From UBA4582 sp965657335 (GTDB taxonomy: Bacteria > Pseudomonadota > Gammaproteobacteria > Pseudomonadales > Azotimanducaceae): a DNA stretch of 64,000 bases. The translations under genes were made by a program, and so were the position numbers. The stretch spans positions 1-64,000 of the forward strand of contig CBFHOH010000018.1 in assembly GCA_965657335.1 (NCBI GenBank), written 5' to 3'. Shown here piece by piece: positions 35,000 through 43,945 of this stretch (the first letter of the stretch is position 1; every line of letters begins with the position of its first letter). The notes under the pieces were generated by a model. It did not search any database and was not told the origin of the DNA. It saw only the letters and a list, made by a program, of their open reading frames with translations.

Positions 35000-37240
35000 A
35001 TGAATGATCCAAAATATACAGGACAGGATTTCAAGGTCGTTGGTACCAGGGTTAAGCGACCTGACGGATTAGATAAGGTTACAGGGCGTGCTCGCTACGG
35101 CGCAGACATGAGTGCACCGGGACAATTAGTCGGTCTGATGCTTCGTTCACCTCATGCGCACGCTCGCATCAAAAAGATAGATGCTTCAAAAGCGGAAAAG
35201 TTAGCCGGCGTCAAAGCTGTTATCACGTCAGCAGATTTGCCTGACTTGACCGGCGGCAACTCGGGTCTTTACGACACGCTTGAAAACTGCATGGCACGGG
35301 ATCGGGCACTTTATGATGGTCATGCCGTCGCGGGTGTTGCGGCAATCGATAGAACCACGGCGAAAAAAGCGCTGAAGTTAATCAAGGTGACCTACGAAAA
35401 ATTGCCACACGTAACAGACGTTGACGAGGCGTTGAATGATGATGCGCCAATCGTACAGCCACGCTATGCGCAAGAAGGCCGTCACGGCAATCTGATAAAC
35501 AAAGGCGAGTTTGGTCATGGCGATATCGACAAGGGTTTTGCTGAAGCGGATGTCATCGTAGAACGTAGCTACAAGACAGGACAAACGCACCAAGGATATA
35601 TAGAACCACACGCATGTCTTGCCAGTGTTAGCCCGGATGGTACCGGCGAGCTCTGGGTGACAACGCAGGGCCATTTTGCCTATCGAAATAACTGCGCGCA
35701 GTTGTTGGGAATGGACATAGCCAAATTGAAGGTGACTTCCTCTGAGATCGGTGGTGGTTTCGGTGGCAAAACCCATGTCTGGATGGAGCCTATTGCACTT
35801 GCGCTTTCCCGCAAGGCGAACCGTCCGGTAAAAATGGTGATGAGCCGCGAGGAAGTCTTCAAAGCATCCGGTCCTACATGCTCAACCTCGATGGACATAA
35901 AAATCGGCGCGAAGAAAGACGGCACTATCGTTGCTGCTCGTGCTGAGTGTCGTTACATGAATGGCGCGTTTCCCGGTATGTGGGGAACCCTTGGTGGTAT
36001 GACGGCTTTCGCCTGTTACAACATTGCTAACAATCAGGCGATTGGCGTCAACGTTTTGTGTAATCGTCCAAAAGTTGCAGCTTATCGTGCGCCCTCCGCA
36101 CCAATGATGGCCTTTGGCGTGGAAAGCACAATCGATCAATTGTCCAAGGAGTTGGGCATGGATCCGGTCGAACTGCGCCTGAAAAACGTGGCAAGAGAAG
36201 GCACGCTCGCACCCTACGGACCCGTTTGGGGACCTATCGGTATCGAGCCAACACTGGAAGCTGTGCGTGACCATCCGCATATGAGAGCGAAACTGGGTAA
36301 AAATCAGGGTCGCGGCGTAGCGTGTGGATTCTGGTTTAACATTGGCGGCCAGACCTGTAGTGATTTAAATATTGGGCCAGATGGCACGGTTAACCTGACT
36401 GTTGGTACAGTCGACGTAGGCGGTGCCCGTGCTTCTCTTGGACTTATTGCGGCAGAAGAGCTGGGCATAGCATACGAAGATGTTCGCACGAATATCGGTG
36501 ATACGTCCTCTCTCGGCCACAATGACACAACGGAGGGTAGCCGAGGCACATTCTCCTCAGGTATGGCCACCATTTTTGCGGCTCGCAAGGCAATCGATGT
36601 CTTAAAAGAACGGGCAGCGATGATGTGGCAGATTCCAGCTGAATCGGTTACTTGGGAAAATGGCTCTGCTCATGCTGTTGGTAGTGAACACGGTAACTTG
36701 CCGCCTTTGACGCTGAAAGATATTGCTAAAAAAGCCGGCAATACTGGTGGGCCTATAGCGGGTCACCACGAGGCAACAGCAGATGGTGCCGGTGTATCGT
36801 TTGCATCTCATATTGTGGATGTTGAAGTTGATCCCGAAACGGGTAAGACGACTATTCTGCGTTACACCGTTGTCCAAGATGCGGGTAAGGCAATTCATCC
36901 GGATTATGTCGAAGGGCAATTCCAGGGTGCAGCTGCTCAGGGAATCGGTTGGGCACTTAACGAGGAATACATCTACGGAGAAGATGGTCGGCTGCAGAAT
37001 GGTGCATTTCTTGATTACAGAATGCCCGTTTGCTCAGATCTGCCCTCGATCGATACGAAGATTCTTGAGATTCCTAATCCCAGTCATCCTTACGGGATTC
37101 GCGGTGTCGGTGAAACTTCAATTGTGCCGCCACTGGGTGCCATCGGCAATGCCGTTTCCAACGCGGTCGGTGTCAGGATGTACGAGGTGCCGATGTCACC
37201 TCCAAGGATCCTCAAAGCACTTGACGGTGCCGAGGCTTAA
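35000..37240 (+). CDS. Molybdenum hydroxylase, molybdopterin-binding large subunit
   Basis: A 746-residue xanthine dehydrogenase-family large chain. It has the cofactor loops GGGFGGK at 251-257, the active-site loop AAYRAPSAP at 360-368, and Glu705 in GVGETS, the catalytic base. CO dehydrogenase form I has AYRCSFR and form II AYRGAGR; this has neither, so it is not a CO oxidiser and resembles aldehyde/aromatic/hydroxybenzoyl-CoA-type enzymes. It should hydroxylate a carbon next to a ring nitrogen or an aldehyde. AGGAGG eight bases before the ATG sets the start. The substrate is unknown. Confidence 0.9.
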   Translation: MNDPKYTGQDFKVVGTRVKRPDGLDKVTGRARYGADMSAPGQLVGLMLRSPHAHARIKKIDASKAEKLAGVKAVITSADLPDLTGGNSGLYDTLENCMARDRALYDGHAVAGVAAIDRTTAKKALKLIKVTYEKLPHVTDVDEALNDDAPIVQPRYAQEGRHGNLINKGEFGHGDIDKGFAEADVIVERSYKTGQTHQGYIEPHACLASVSPDGTGELWVTTQGHFAYRNNCAQLLGMDIAKLKVTSSEIGGGFGGKTHVWMEPIALALSRKANRPVKMVMSREEVFKASGPTCSTSMDIKIGAKKDGTIVAARAECRYMNGAFPGMWGTLGGMTAFACYNIANNQAIGVNVLCNRPKVAAYRAPSAPMMAFGVESTIDQLSKELGMDPVELRLKNVAREGTLAPYGPVWGPIGIEPTLEAVRDHPHMRAKLGKNQGRGVACGFWFNIGGQTCSDLNIGPDGTVNLTVGTVDVGGARASLGLIAAEELGIAYEDVRTNIGDTSSLGHNDTTEGSRGTFSSGMATIFAARKAIDVLKERAAMMWQIPAESVTWENGSAHAVGSEHGNLPPLTLKDIAKKAGNTGGPIAGHHEATADGAGVSFASHIVDVEVDPETGKTTILRYTVVQDAGKAIHPDYVEGQFQGAAAQGIGWALNEEYIYGEDGRLQNGAFLDYRMPVCSDLPSIDTKILEIPNPSHPYGIRGVGETSIVPPLGAIGNAVSNAVGVRMYEVPMSPPRILKALDGAEA

Positions 37241-37264
37241 GGCGGCTTAGGCAGGATAGCGAGA

Positions 37265-37507
37265 GTGGAAGTCTCCCTGTCAGGGTCAGTAAGAGATGCC
37301 GTGGATGGTCTCGCCTCAGTTGAAGTTGAGGCAGAGACCATTCGCGAGTTGCTGACCCGGCTTATCGATAGATATCCAAAACTGGCACATTATCCAGAGG
37401 AAGGTATTGCCGTTGCGATTGACGGTACAATTTATCGAGACAGTTGGGAGACACCTATTCCAAAGGGTTCGGAAGTGTTTTTGTTGCCTCGGATTGTCGG
37501 AGGTTAA
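37265..37507 (+). CDS. MoaD/ThiS-like sulfur carrier protein
   Basis: An 80-residue beta-grasp protein ending in VGG, the diglycine tail used for activation and thiocarboxylation in MoaD and ThiS. The GTG start at 37265 follows GCGAGA. It lies 24 bp after the molybdenum hydroxylase large subunit and is probably in its operon. MoaD supplies the sulfur of molybdopterin; a copy beside one hydroxylase is unusual and may serve its cofactor, for example in sulfuration, or be a spare MoaD. Only the fold and tail are seen; no activating enzyme is in the window. Confidence 0.8.
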   Translation: MEVSLSGSVRDAVDGLASVEVEAETIRELLTRLIDRYPKLAHYPEEGIAVAIDGTIYRDSWETPIPKGSEVFLLPRIVGG

Positions 37508-37548
37508 CTTTTTCTTCTGCGGTAGTCCCACCGGAGCAAGCACTGACG

Positions 37549-39714
37549 CTAAGCAAACTTGCTGCTGACAAGTTGCTGGCTATCAAGTTGCGCAAAACTC
37601 ATGTGTAGGATTGCCAAAGCTTCCAGCATCCGTAACTCATCGCCAGTGCGCATAGACTTGCCGATAATCCGAAACAAGGAGGCCACGGAGATCATCCCAA
37701 GGCCGTCGGCGTACTTAGCCGTCCACCTCGCAACGCGACTCAGCGTCTGTAAATCGCCAAAAGCTCTTGCGGTTTGAATATCAAGTATTTGACCCTTTAT
37801 CTGATCGAAAAGCTCAATATCGTTGTCTTTCAGGCTATCAGCGGCAGGACTTTTCTCGCTGGCTTTGCCCGAAGGCTGCAATTCTTCTCGAGTCTGCCAC
37901 TGTTTAAGTTCTGCAACCACAAGGTCTATCAGCCTCAATGACTCGGGTTCTGCCTCGGACGCGTCGAGTTGATCTCTATCAACAATATCAACCAATTCCT
38001 CAAGCACTTCTGCGGTCGTCTGCCCGGCTTCTTCAACAGCAGTCAGCTGTTTTTTTATTGTCGCTAAAGCCGCAAGAAAAGTGTCGGCTTGGTTTGGGTC
38101 TGGCTGCACAGCATCTGATGCGTGAAGCGTTGATGCAAGTGAATCGATGGCTGCCTGCGCCGCGGGTACGTCAACCTGCTGACTCTTGACCAATTTCATT
38201 CTTGTTTTCGAAAGACGATTGGCTTGTGTTACGTTCGGTACTACTTCGCGGTCAGGTGGCGGAAGTGCTAACGATAATGTGGCGAAAGTGCCGATGCCAA
38301 ATTTACTGTCTAGGGTGATATTACCCTCTATGCGTTTCGCGAGTTCATGTGCTGTTTCGAGGCGAAGGCCAAATTGCGTGCTGGGCATGCTGAGGTGTCG
38401 CAACTCGAGTTCACTAAGCAGCGATGATTCATTCACGCATTGAAAGTTTAAGTCGTTTTCCTGATATGAAACCTGAACAAAAATGCGTGCGCTGTCATTA
38501 AAGCTAACGACCTGATGAATGAGTATTCGAAGTAAATGGTGAAGTGCAGATTCGTCACCCGAGACGCGCGGTAACATGGAGTTCACCCGGTATATGATTG
38601 GGCCGCCTTGATGGGTGAGGCGGGCCTCATTGACTACCGTCAATATTGCTTTGTCGAGTTTGAAGCTTTGCTGGCTATCGCCAATTTCTCGCTGCTGCGC
38701 AAGCATAACCTGATCATGAATGATGTTGAGCAAATGTTTACGTTCGGTCACTGCTTGTTCGGCTAGGGCTGCAATTTGATCGACGGCCACGTCCGGTTTG
38801 GTTTCATCGACTTCCCTAGAATCGTGCGGCTCTGCACTTTGCAGAAATTGTTGCGTACTTGCCGCAGTGACCATTTCCGCGTTCGGTGTTTTCTGCTTTC
38901 TGTGTCGTTTGTGGAAAAAGACAAACACAGTAATGCCAGTAATGGTCAGGAAAATAAAAATACCGGTGTAGGCTATCCATAGCTTGGGTGCTTCAATGTA
39001 CCGTTTGCGGGATGACGCCGTTGCCAAGTTTGATGGCGCTGAGACCCTGTTTTGTTTGGCGATGATCGGCGCATTACTCTCTGCTGCAGCGATAAGGTCT
39101 ATCGCTGACCTCACTGGCGATTCAGTCGTTGACTGCCTCTGGGGATTGGCTGCTGATACCGTTTTGGAAAAGACTCCTGTTTCATCCTCAGTGATTGCTG
39201 TGTTTGCGGTTAGCGGATATCCGAGTTCGACTGAACCTGCGGCTATCTCTGTGCTTGTCACCGGGAATTCGGTCACAACCCAGAACTGAATTGTTTCAGC
39301 TGTTTTTCTGGGCATCGATTTGAAATTGAACCCTTCGCGATTAAGTCGGCGTAACCGACGCTCGGCAGCTGGGCCGAGGCTCCGGTAGACACCGGCCGAG
39401 ACTCTGCCGCCAAAGTCTCCAGTTTTCACCACAACGATGTCATCAAAACCTCTGCTGCGCATGCTTGCCAGCAAAGCCTGACTTTTCTTAAGTCCAAGCA
39501 ATTCCGAGGCAATAATGTAATCGACTGCGACCTGCTCTCGACGGTTGGTTGTCTCAGCAGCCTGCTCCAGCTGTTCCGAAAATCTCTCAGCGTGTTCCCG
39601 CGTCTGGAATGGTCCAACCTCCGTTTTTGCAAGAACGCCTTGAGAGAGCATGCCAATAACACATAGGCAGGCAAGTTCGCTGAAAAATGCGCCAATCCTT
39701 GGCGTTGTTTTCAT
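37549..39714 (-). CDS. SPOR-domain membrane protein with degenerate histidine-kinase and Hpt-like domains
   Basis: Signal peptide (1-29), a periplasmic SPOR-like region (31-135; RVSAGVYRSLGPAAERRLRRL) and a membrane segment (245-267). In the cytoplasm a DHp-like helix (His333 in NIIHDQV) precedes a GHKL-like ATPase domain (375-485) with no DxGxG box and a poor N box (HQVVSFN), but a late RIEGNITLDSKFGIGTF like the G2 region. The C-terminal part (632-715) has the helical pattern of an Hpt domain, yet the phosphoacceptor position reads VARWTAKY with no His. It is likely a pseudokinase that couples a SPOR signal (peptidoglycan) to a scaffold. Converges on the MoaD-like gene. Confidence 0.65.
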   Translation of the reverse strand: MKTTPRIGAFFSELACLCVIGMLSQGVLAKTEVGPFQTREHAERFSEQLEQAAETTNRREQVAVDYIIASELLGLKKSQALLASMRSRGFDDIVVVKTGDFGGRVSAGVYRSLGPAAERRLRRLNREGFNFKSMPRKTAETIQFWVVTEFPVTSTEIAAGSVELGYPLTANTAITEDETGVFSKTVSAANPQRQSTTESPVRSAIDLIAAAESNAPIIAKQNRVSAPSNLATASSRKRYIEAPKLWIAYTGIFIFLTITGITVFVFFHKRHRKQKTPNAEMVTAASTQQFLQSAEPHDSREVDETKPDVAVDQIAALAEQAVTERKHLLNIIHDQVMLAQQREIGDSQQSFKLDKAILTVVNEARLTHQGGPIIYRVNSMLPRVSGDESALHHLLRILIHQVVSFNDSARIFVQVSYQENDLNFQCVNESSLLSELELRHLSMPSTQFGLRLETAHELAKRIEGNITLDSKFGIGTFATLSLALPPPDREVVPNVTQANRLSKTRMKLVKSQQVDVPAAQAAIDSLASTLHASDAVQPDPNQADTFLAALATIKKQLTAVEEAGQTTAEVLEELVDIVDRDQLDASEAEPESLRLIDLVVAELKQWQTREELQPSGKASEKSPAADSLKDNDIELFDQIKGQILDIQTARAFGDLQTLSRVARWTAKYADGLGMISVASLFRIIGKSMRTGDELRMLEALAILHMSFAQLDSQQLVSSKFA

Positions 39715-39882
39715 CGTTGTTTCTCTCAGTGATCAGGCAGGTATCATAAGCCAATTTGGCTTCTCAGACACCGACTTCAGGCATTTCTAACGCGCTTTTC
39801 TTGTTAGCATTAAACGCGCGCGATCATCATCAACGTGAAACAACTGATTCACAGGGTGCGCCGATGTTTTAAAACCGCTGTT

Positions 39883-41001
39883 TTATCCATCAATTAAAGT
39901 ATTTGCTAGGCAGGCCCTTTGATGGGTCTCGTCACCGAATTGATGCTGACAAAAAATTGCACGACGAAGAAAAAGCTGCGCATCACATTCGTAGGTGAAT
40001 CCAAAGCCACCGTGGAACTGAATAGCGCGGTCCCCGGCAAAAGCAAAACCTTCACTCGCAACAGCCTTTAACATACGTACTGAGGTCTCTTTTTCACTCG
40101 GACTGCCAGTTTCAAATACTGTAGCTGCGTGATAGAGATGAGCGCGAGTTGCTTCTAGACCGATTAATACATCAACGGTGGGATGTTTGAGTGCTTGATA
40201 ACTGCCAATATACTGATCGAATTGCTTTCTTGTCTTTAAATACTCAACAATGAGATTGAGGGTGCTGGCATGTCCCCCTGCAATTTCGGCGGATAGTAGC
40301 AGCATCGCTGTCTGCTCAATCTCATCAAAGCAGGTGCCGGGCAAAACTTGTGCAGGTGTTATCTTTATTCCGTCGAGCGTTAAGCTGTAACAACGACGCG
40401 TTTCATCAATCACAACTTCACGCTGGAGTGCTTGTTCGGGTATGGCTGATCTTTCAAGTAAAATGAGCCGTGGTTGATTTTCCAGCTGGATTGAAACCAG
40501 TACAAGTTCTGCCAACCCTGCATCCTGAACAAAACATTTTGTACCTGAAAGGCTAATCAGGTTTTGTTCTAGAGAACCTGTACATGTGGGGTTAGAAAGT
40601 TGCCAACTACCATCGGATTCAATAAGCGCCATCGTGGCGACCGCACCGTTTGCAATCTTTGAAAGCCATGCTGACTTTTGTTCGTCGGAGCCGGCTTGCT
40701 GCAAAGTGTTAGCTGAAATGGCGGACCACACCAGTGGACTAGCCATCAGATTACGGCCCATCGCTTCAACCACAGGTACAAGGTCAGTGACACCGAGGCC
40801 CAGACCTCCATGTGATTCAGGTACCGTTATGCCAGCCCAACCTAACGCGACCATCGATGACCACAGATCCGAGGGAAGACTTTGCGCTTCCTCAATTCGG
40901 CTACGAACCAAGTTAATGGGTGAATTTTTACTGCAAAAGTCCATTGCGGTGTCGAGCAACATACTTTGTTCTTCGGTAAAACTAATTTGCGTACTCATCA
41001 T
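39883..41001 (-). CDS. Acyl-CoA dehydrogenase (shorter subunit-like)
   Basis: A 372-residue flavin acyl-CoA dehydrogenase: ITVPESHGGLGLG, a weak middle beta domain, TRKQFDQYIGSYQALKH, and QFHGGFGFTYECDAQ. The first catalytic domain and FAD loop are normal. The terminal QIYEGT element of MCAD-type enzymes is not obvious. Two adjacent ATGs follow AAGGAACA; the upstream is listed. Another dehydrogenase lies 47 bp upstream, so the two may form an alpha2beta2 enzyme as in the FadE-type pairs of steroid degraders. Oxidation of a terpenoid or branched acyl-CoA is inferred from the cluster. Confidence 0.83.
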   Translation of the reverse strand: MMSTQISFTEEQSMLLDTAMDFCSKNSPINLVRSRIEEAQSLPSDLWSSMVALGWAGITVPESHGGLGLGVTDLVPVVEAMGRNLMASPLVWSAISANTLQQAGSDEQKSAWLSKIANGAVATMALIESDGSWQLSNPTCTGSLEQNLISLSGTKCFVQDAGLAELVLVSIQLENQPRLILLERSAIPEQALQREVVIDETRRCYSLTLDGIKITPAQVLPGTCFDEIEQTAMLLLSAEIAGGHASTLNLIVEYLKTRKQFDQYIGSYQALKHPTVDVLIGLEATRAHLYHAATVFETGSPSEKETSVRMLKAVASEGFAFAGDRAIQFHGGFGFTYECDAQLFLRRAIFCQHQFGDETHQRACLANTLIDG

Positions 41002-41048
41002 TGTTCCTTCTACGTTGCCTGTCTCTCATTATTTGAACGCAGGCCGTT

Positions 41049-42251
41049 CTAGCTTTTTGGCAATCCTAATACGCGTTCACCCATGATGTTGTATTGAACC
41101 TGGGTGGTGCCGCCGCCGATGGTTGCTGAAAAAGAGTTAAAGTATATGCGTTGCCATTTGCCGCCATCTACTGCCTCCGGTGAGACGAAACGTCCGCCGT
41201 TCGCGCCTTGTAGTGATATGGCAAACTGACAAAAGCGTCGCTTCAATTCAGAGCCTCGGAGTTTGCCGGACATCGCGATAGCGGTTGGTCGTTCTGTGTT
41301 CAGCGCGGGTATTTTTGCTTTTATGCCCATTAAGGCATTGCTTTTTGCTTCAATTAGGAACTGGACCATCTGATCTTTGATTAATGGATCGTCCAGCGCT
41401 GGCTTTCCATTTCGGCTTGAGCGACGGGCTAATTCGAGTACGTCGTTTACGTTGATGTCCATCATCGACAGGCCACCTGCCTGACCGCCGACATTGCCCC
41501 TTTCAAACATCAGTGTGGCCATAGCAACCTGCCAACCCTCGCCCTCCCGCCCCATAATGGAATTGGCAGGGATGCGTGCATCATTAAAGAAAGTCTGGCA
41601 AAAACCGTATTCACTTGTTAGTTTTTTGATGGGTTGCGGATTGACGCCCTCAACTTTCATCGGCGCGAGGAAGAAACTTAACCCTGCATATTTGTTTGGA
41701 CCTTCGTTTGAGGTACGAGCGAGAAGGATCATGTACTTCGCGTATGATCCAAGGCTGGTCCAGATTTTTGAGCCGTTGATGACGTAGTCATCACCATCTT
41801 TAGTTGCCTTAACCTGGGCATTGCCAAGATCGGATCCATGGTCTGGCTCAGAAAACCCCTGACACCAGATGTCATCGGCATTGAGTATACCTTTAATATA
41901 TTTTTTCTTATCCTCTTCGGTACCCTGTTGCAGTATGAGCGGGCCCGCCCAATTGAGGCCAATCGTGTTTGTCATGAAAGGCACACGTTGACGTGCCATC
42001 TCCTGCGATACGATGTCCTGAAATACCTGAGGTTTGCCGCCGCCGCCGTATTCTTCTGGCCATGACATGCCGAGGTACCCGGCGTCGTAGACTTTTCTTT
42101 GCCAGTTGCGTAGGTATTCGAATTGTTCGTCTGTGCCCACCTCCATAAATGATTCGGGCAACAAAAACCCTGGGTCACCAGGATTGTTTTCCCGTAACCA
42201 CGTGGACACCTCCAATCTAAATTGGTCCAGTTCCTGCTCGCTTACACTCAT
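41049..42251 (-). CDS. Acyl-CoA dehydrogenase (longer subunit-like)
   Basis: About 400 residues with all the usual parts: GMSWPEEYGGGGKPQ, WCQGFSEPDHGSDLGNAQ (FAD and substrate loop), INGSKIWTS, and a C-terminal TIGGGTTQVQYNIMGERVLGLP, which resembles the terminal region of FadE-type enzymes of branched or polycyclic acyl-CoA. The ATG at 42251 has GGAG six bases upstream and is used over the GTG at 42263. It follows the carboxylase beta gene by 47 bp. Introduces a double bond into an acyl-CoA; the Atu pathway uses such an enzyme (AtuD) on citronellyl-CoA. Confidence 0.88.
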   Translation of the reverse strand: MSVSEQELDQFRLEVSTWLRENNPGDPGFLLPESFMEVGTDEQFEYLRNWQRKVYDAGYLGMSWPEEYGGGGKPQVFQDIVSQEMARQRVPFMTNTIGLNWAGPLILQQGTEEDKKKYIKGILNADDIWCQGFSEPDHGSDLGNAQVKATKDGDDYVINGSKIWTSLGSYAKYMILLARTSNEGPNKYAGLSFFLAPMKVEGVNPQPIKKLTSEYGFCQTFFNDARIPANSIMGREGEGWQVAMATLMFERGNVGGQAGGLSMMDINVNDVLELARRSSRNGKPALDDPLIKDQMVQFLIEAKSNALMGIKAKIPALNTERPTAIAMSGKLRGSELKRRFCQFAISLQGANGGRFVSPEAVDGGKWQRIYFNSFSATIGGGTTQVQYNIMGERVLGLPKS

Positions 42252-42298
42252 TACTATCTCCACAAAATCTTGTTGTTACTGTGTTTTGAATATGGTCT

Positions 42299-43945
42299 TT
42301 AAAAGCGGGCAACACCAAATGTATTTGGCGTTGTGCCGCGATGGTTGGTTTCAAGGCTGGTCTCGAGTGCGAATATCAACACTTCGCGAGTATCAGCAGG
42401 ATCGATAATGCCGTCGTCCATCATGCGTGATGAACAGTACATGGCTTCGGATGATTGCTCCATGCTCTCTATGATCGCCGCGCCCTGTTTTTCCATCATG
42501 TCTCTCTGTTCCTGCGGTATTTCCTGCCCGGTCAACTTTGCTCTGTCTTCGGCAATAACCCTCATAACACCGGCTGCTTGTGCGCCTCCCATAACCGCCT
42601 GTCTTGCGGTTGGCCATGAGAAAACGAACTCAGGTTTTAATGACTTTGAACACATTGCGTAGTTACCAGCGCCGTAAGCATTGCCCACAATAATGGTCAG
42701 TTTGATAGGTCGAAAATTTGCGACAGCCTGAATCATTTTTGAGCCGTGTTTAACTTGGCCCGCCTGCTCAGCTTCGACGCCGACTAAAAAGCCGGTGGTG
42801 TTTTGCAGGAAGATCATCGGTGTATTTGTCTGATCACAAAGCTGAAGAAACTGACTTGCCTTTTTTGCGCCCTGCGGTGTGATAGGGCCGTTGTTCGTAA
42901 TAATGCCGCAGCGCCAGCCGCCAAGGTGAGCGTGGCCGCAAATAGTGTGTGGATCGTTAACGGGCTCAAATTCGAAAAACCTCGAACCATCGAACACTCT
43001 TGCGATGACTTCACGCATATCGTAGGGAATACGCTTATCCTCTGACACAATCCCGCGCAGTTCTTCAGCAGGGTATAGGGGTTGCTCGACCGGTTGATCT
43101 GGCGACAGGCCGGCGCCTGCATCCGGCGGAAATTGGTCAAGAATATCTCGGGCTACCCGAATGCCGTCAGCATCACTCTCCGCCAGATATTCGCCGGTTT
43201 GTGAAACGGTCGCGTGCATCAATGCACCACCGAGTGTTTCGTGATCTGCCTCTTCCCCGGTTGCTGCCTTTAAAAGTGGTGGGCCAGCGAGGAACAGGTG
43301 CGTTTGATCTCTAACAAGCACAACATAGTCAGAGAGTGCTACCTGATAAGCGCCGCCGGCAGTGGCGTTACCGTGTGCGACGGTAATTTGTGGTATGCCC
43401 GCTGCAGAAAGCTCAGCTTGCTGGCAGTAGACTCTGCCGCCGTCAAGGAATCCGTGCACGCCCCAGGGGTCCGGATCGCCGCCCCCGGCGAGATTACCAC
43501 CACCGCTTTCACTTAAACACACCAGCGGCAGTCGCGTGCTGAAAGCAATTTCCTGTAACCTCAGGTTTTTCCTGGTGGTAACGGAAGAAATCGTGCCGCC
43601 CTTGATTGCATAGTTCCAAACCATAGCCAGTACCCGACGACCTTTCACATAACCGATGCCGACGATGAGATTGCCTCCGGCGGTTTCACCGGCTTTATCA
43701 CCGTTCATTCCGAGTCCGGCAATAGAGGAGAGTTCGAGAAAAGGCGCTCCCCGATCAAGCAAGTGCGACAGGCGTTCACGGGGTAATAGTTTGCCCTTTT
43801 TTTCAGCCCGCTCGCGGTAGCGTTCTTCGCTAGCTCTAATGTTTCGCTCAACGACACGAATCTTTTCGACATAATTGGTCATGAACTCAACGTTGTCGCG
43901 GTATGCCTCACTACTTGTATCTAGTTTTGTTTCAAGCTGACTCAT
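42299..43945 (-). CDS. Acyl-CoA carboxylase beta subunit (carboxyltransferase)
   Basis: A 548-residue carboxyltransferase of the MCC/GCC/PCC beta family. The two crotonase-like halves are seen: GAPFLELSSIAG, GNATAGGAYQVALSDYVV (N-half oxyanion loop) and GNAYGAGNYAMCSK plus MGGAQAAGVM (C-half). It moves CO2 from carboxybiotin to an acyl-CoA. Methylcrotonyl- and geranyl-CoA carboxylases are of this size. With AtuA and the dehydrogenases next door, geranyl-CoA is favoured over methylcrotonyl-CoA, but this is inference. Its ATG overlaps the stop of the alpha subunit by 14 bp, so the two are coupled. Confidence 0.88.
   Translation of the reverse strand: MSQLETKLDTSSEAYRDNVEFMTNYVEKIRVVERNIRASEERYRERAEKKGKLLPRERLSHLLDRGAPFLELSSIAGLGMNGDKAGETAGGNLIVGIGYVKGRRVLAMVWNYAIKGGTISSVTTRKNLRLQEIAFSTRLPLVCLSESGGGNLAGGGDPDPWGVHGFLDGGRVYCQQAELSAAGIPQITVAHGNATAGGAYQVALSDYVVLVRDQTHLFLAGPPLLKAATGEEADHETLGGALMHATVSQTGEYLAESDADGIRVARDILDQFPPDAGAGLSPDQPVEQPLYPAEELRGIVSEDKRIPYDMREVIARVFDGSRFFEFEPVNDPHTICGHAHLGGWRCGIITNNGPITPQGAKKASQFLQLCDQTNTPMIFLQNTTGFLVGVEAEQAGQVKHGSKMIQAVANFRPIKLTIIVGNAYGAGNYAMCSKSLKPEFVFSWPTARQAVMGGAQAAGVMRVIAEDRAKLTGQEIPQEQRDMMEKQGAAIIESMEQSSEAMYCSSRMMDDGIIDPADTREVLIFALETSLETNHRGTTPNTFGVARF

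Noticed and set aside
33642..37240. Aerobic CO dehydrogenase (coxMSL)
   Set aside because: The large subunit loop AYRAPSAP differs from both the form I (AYRCSFR) and form II (AYRGAGR) motifs.
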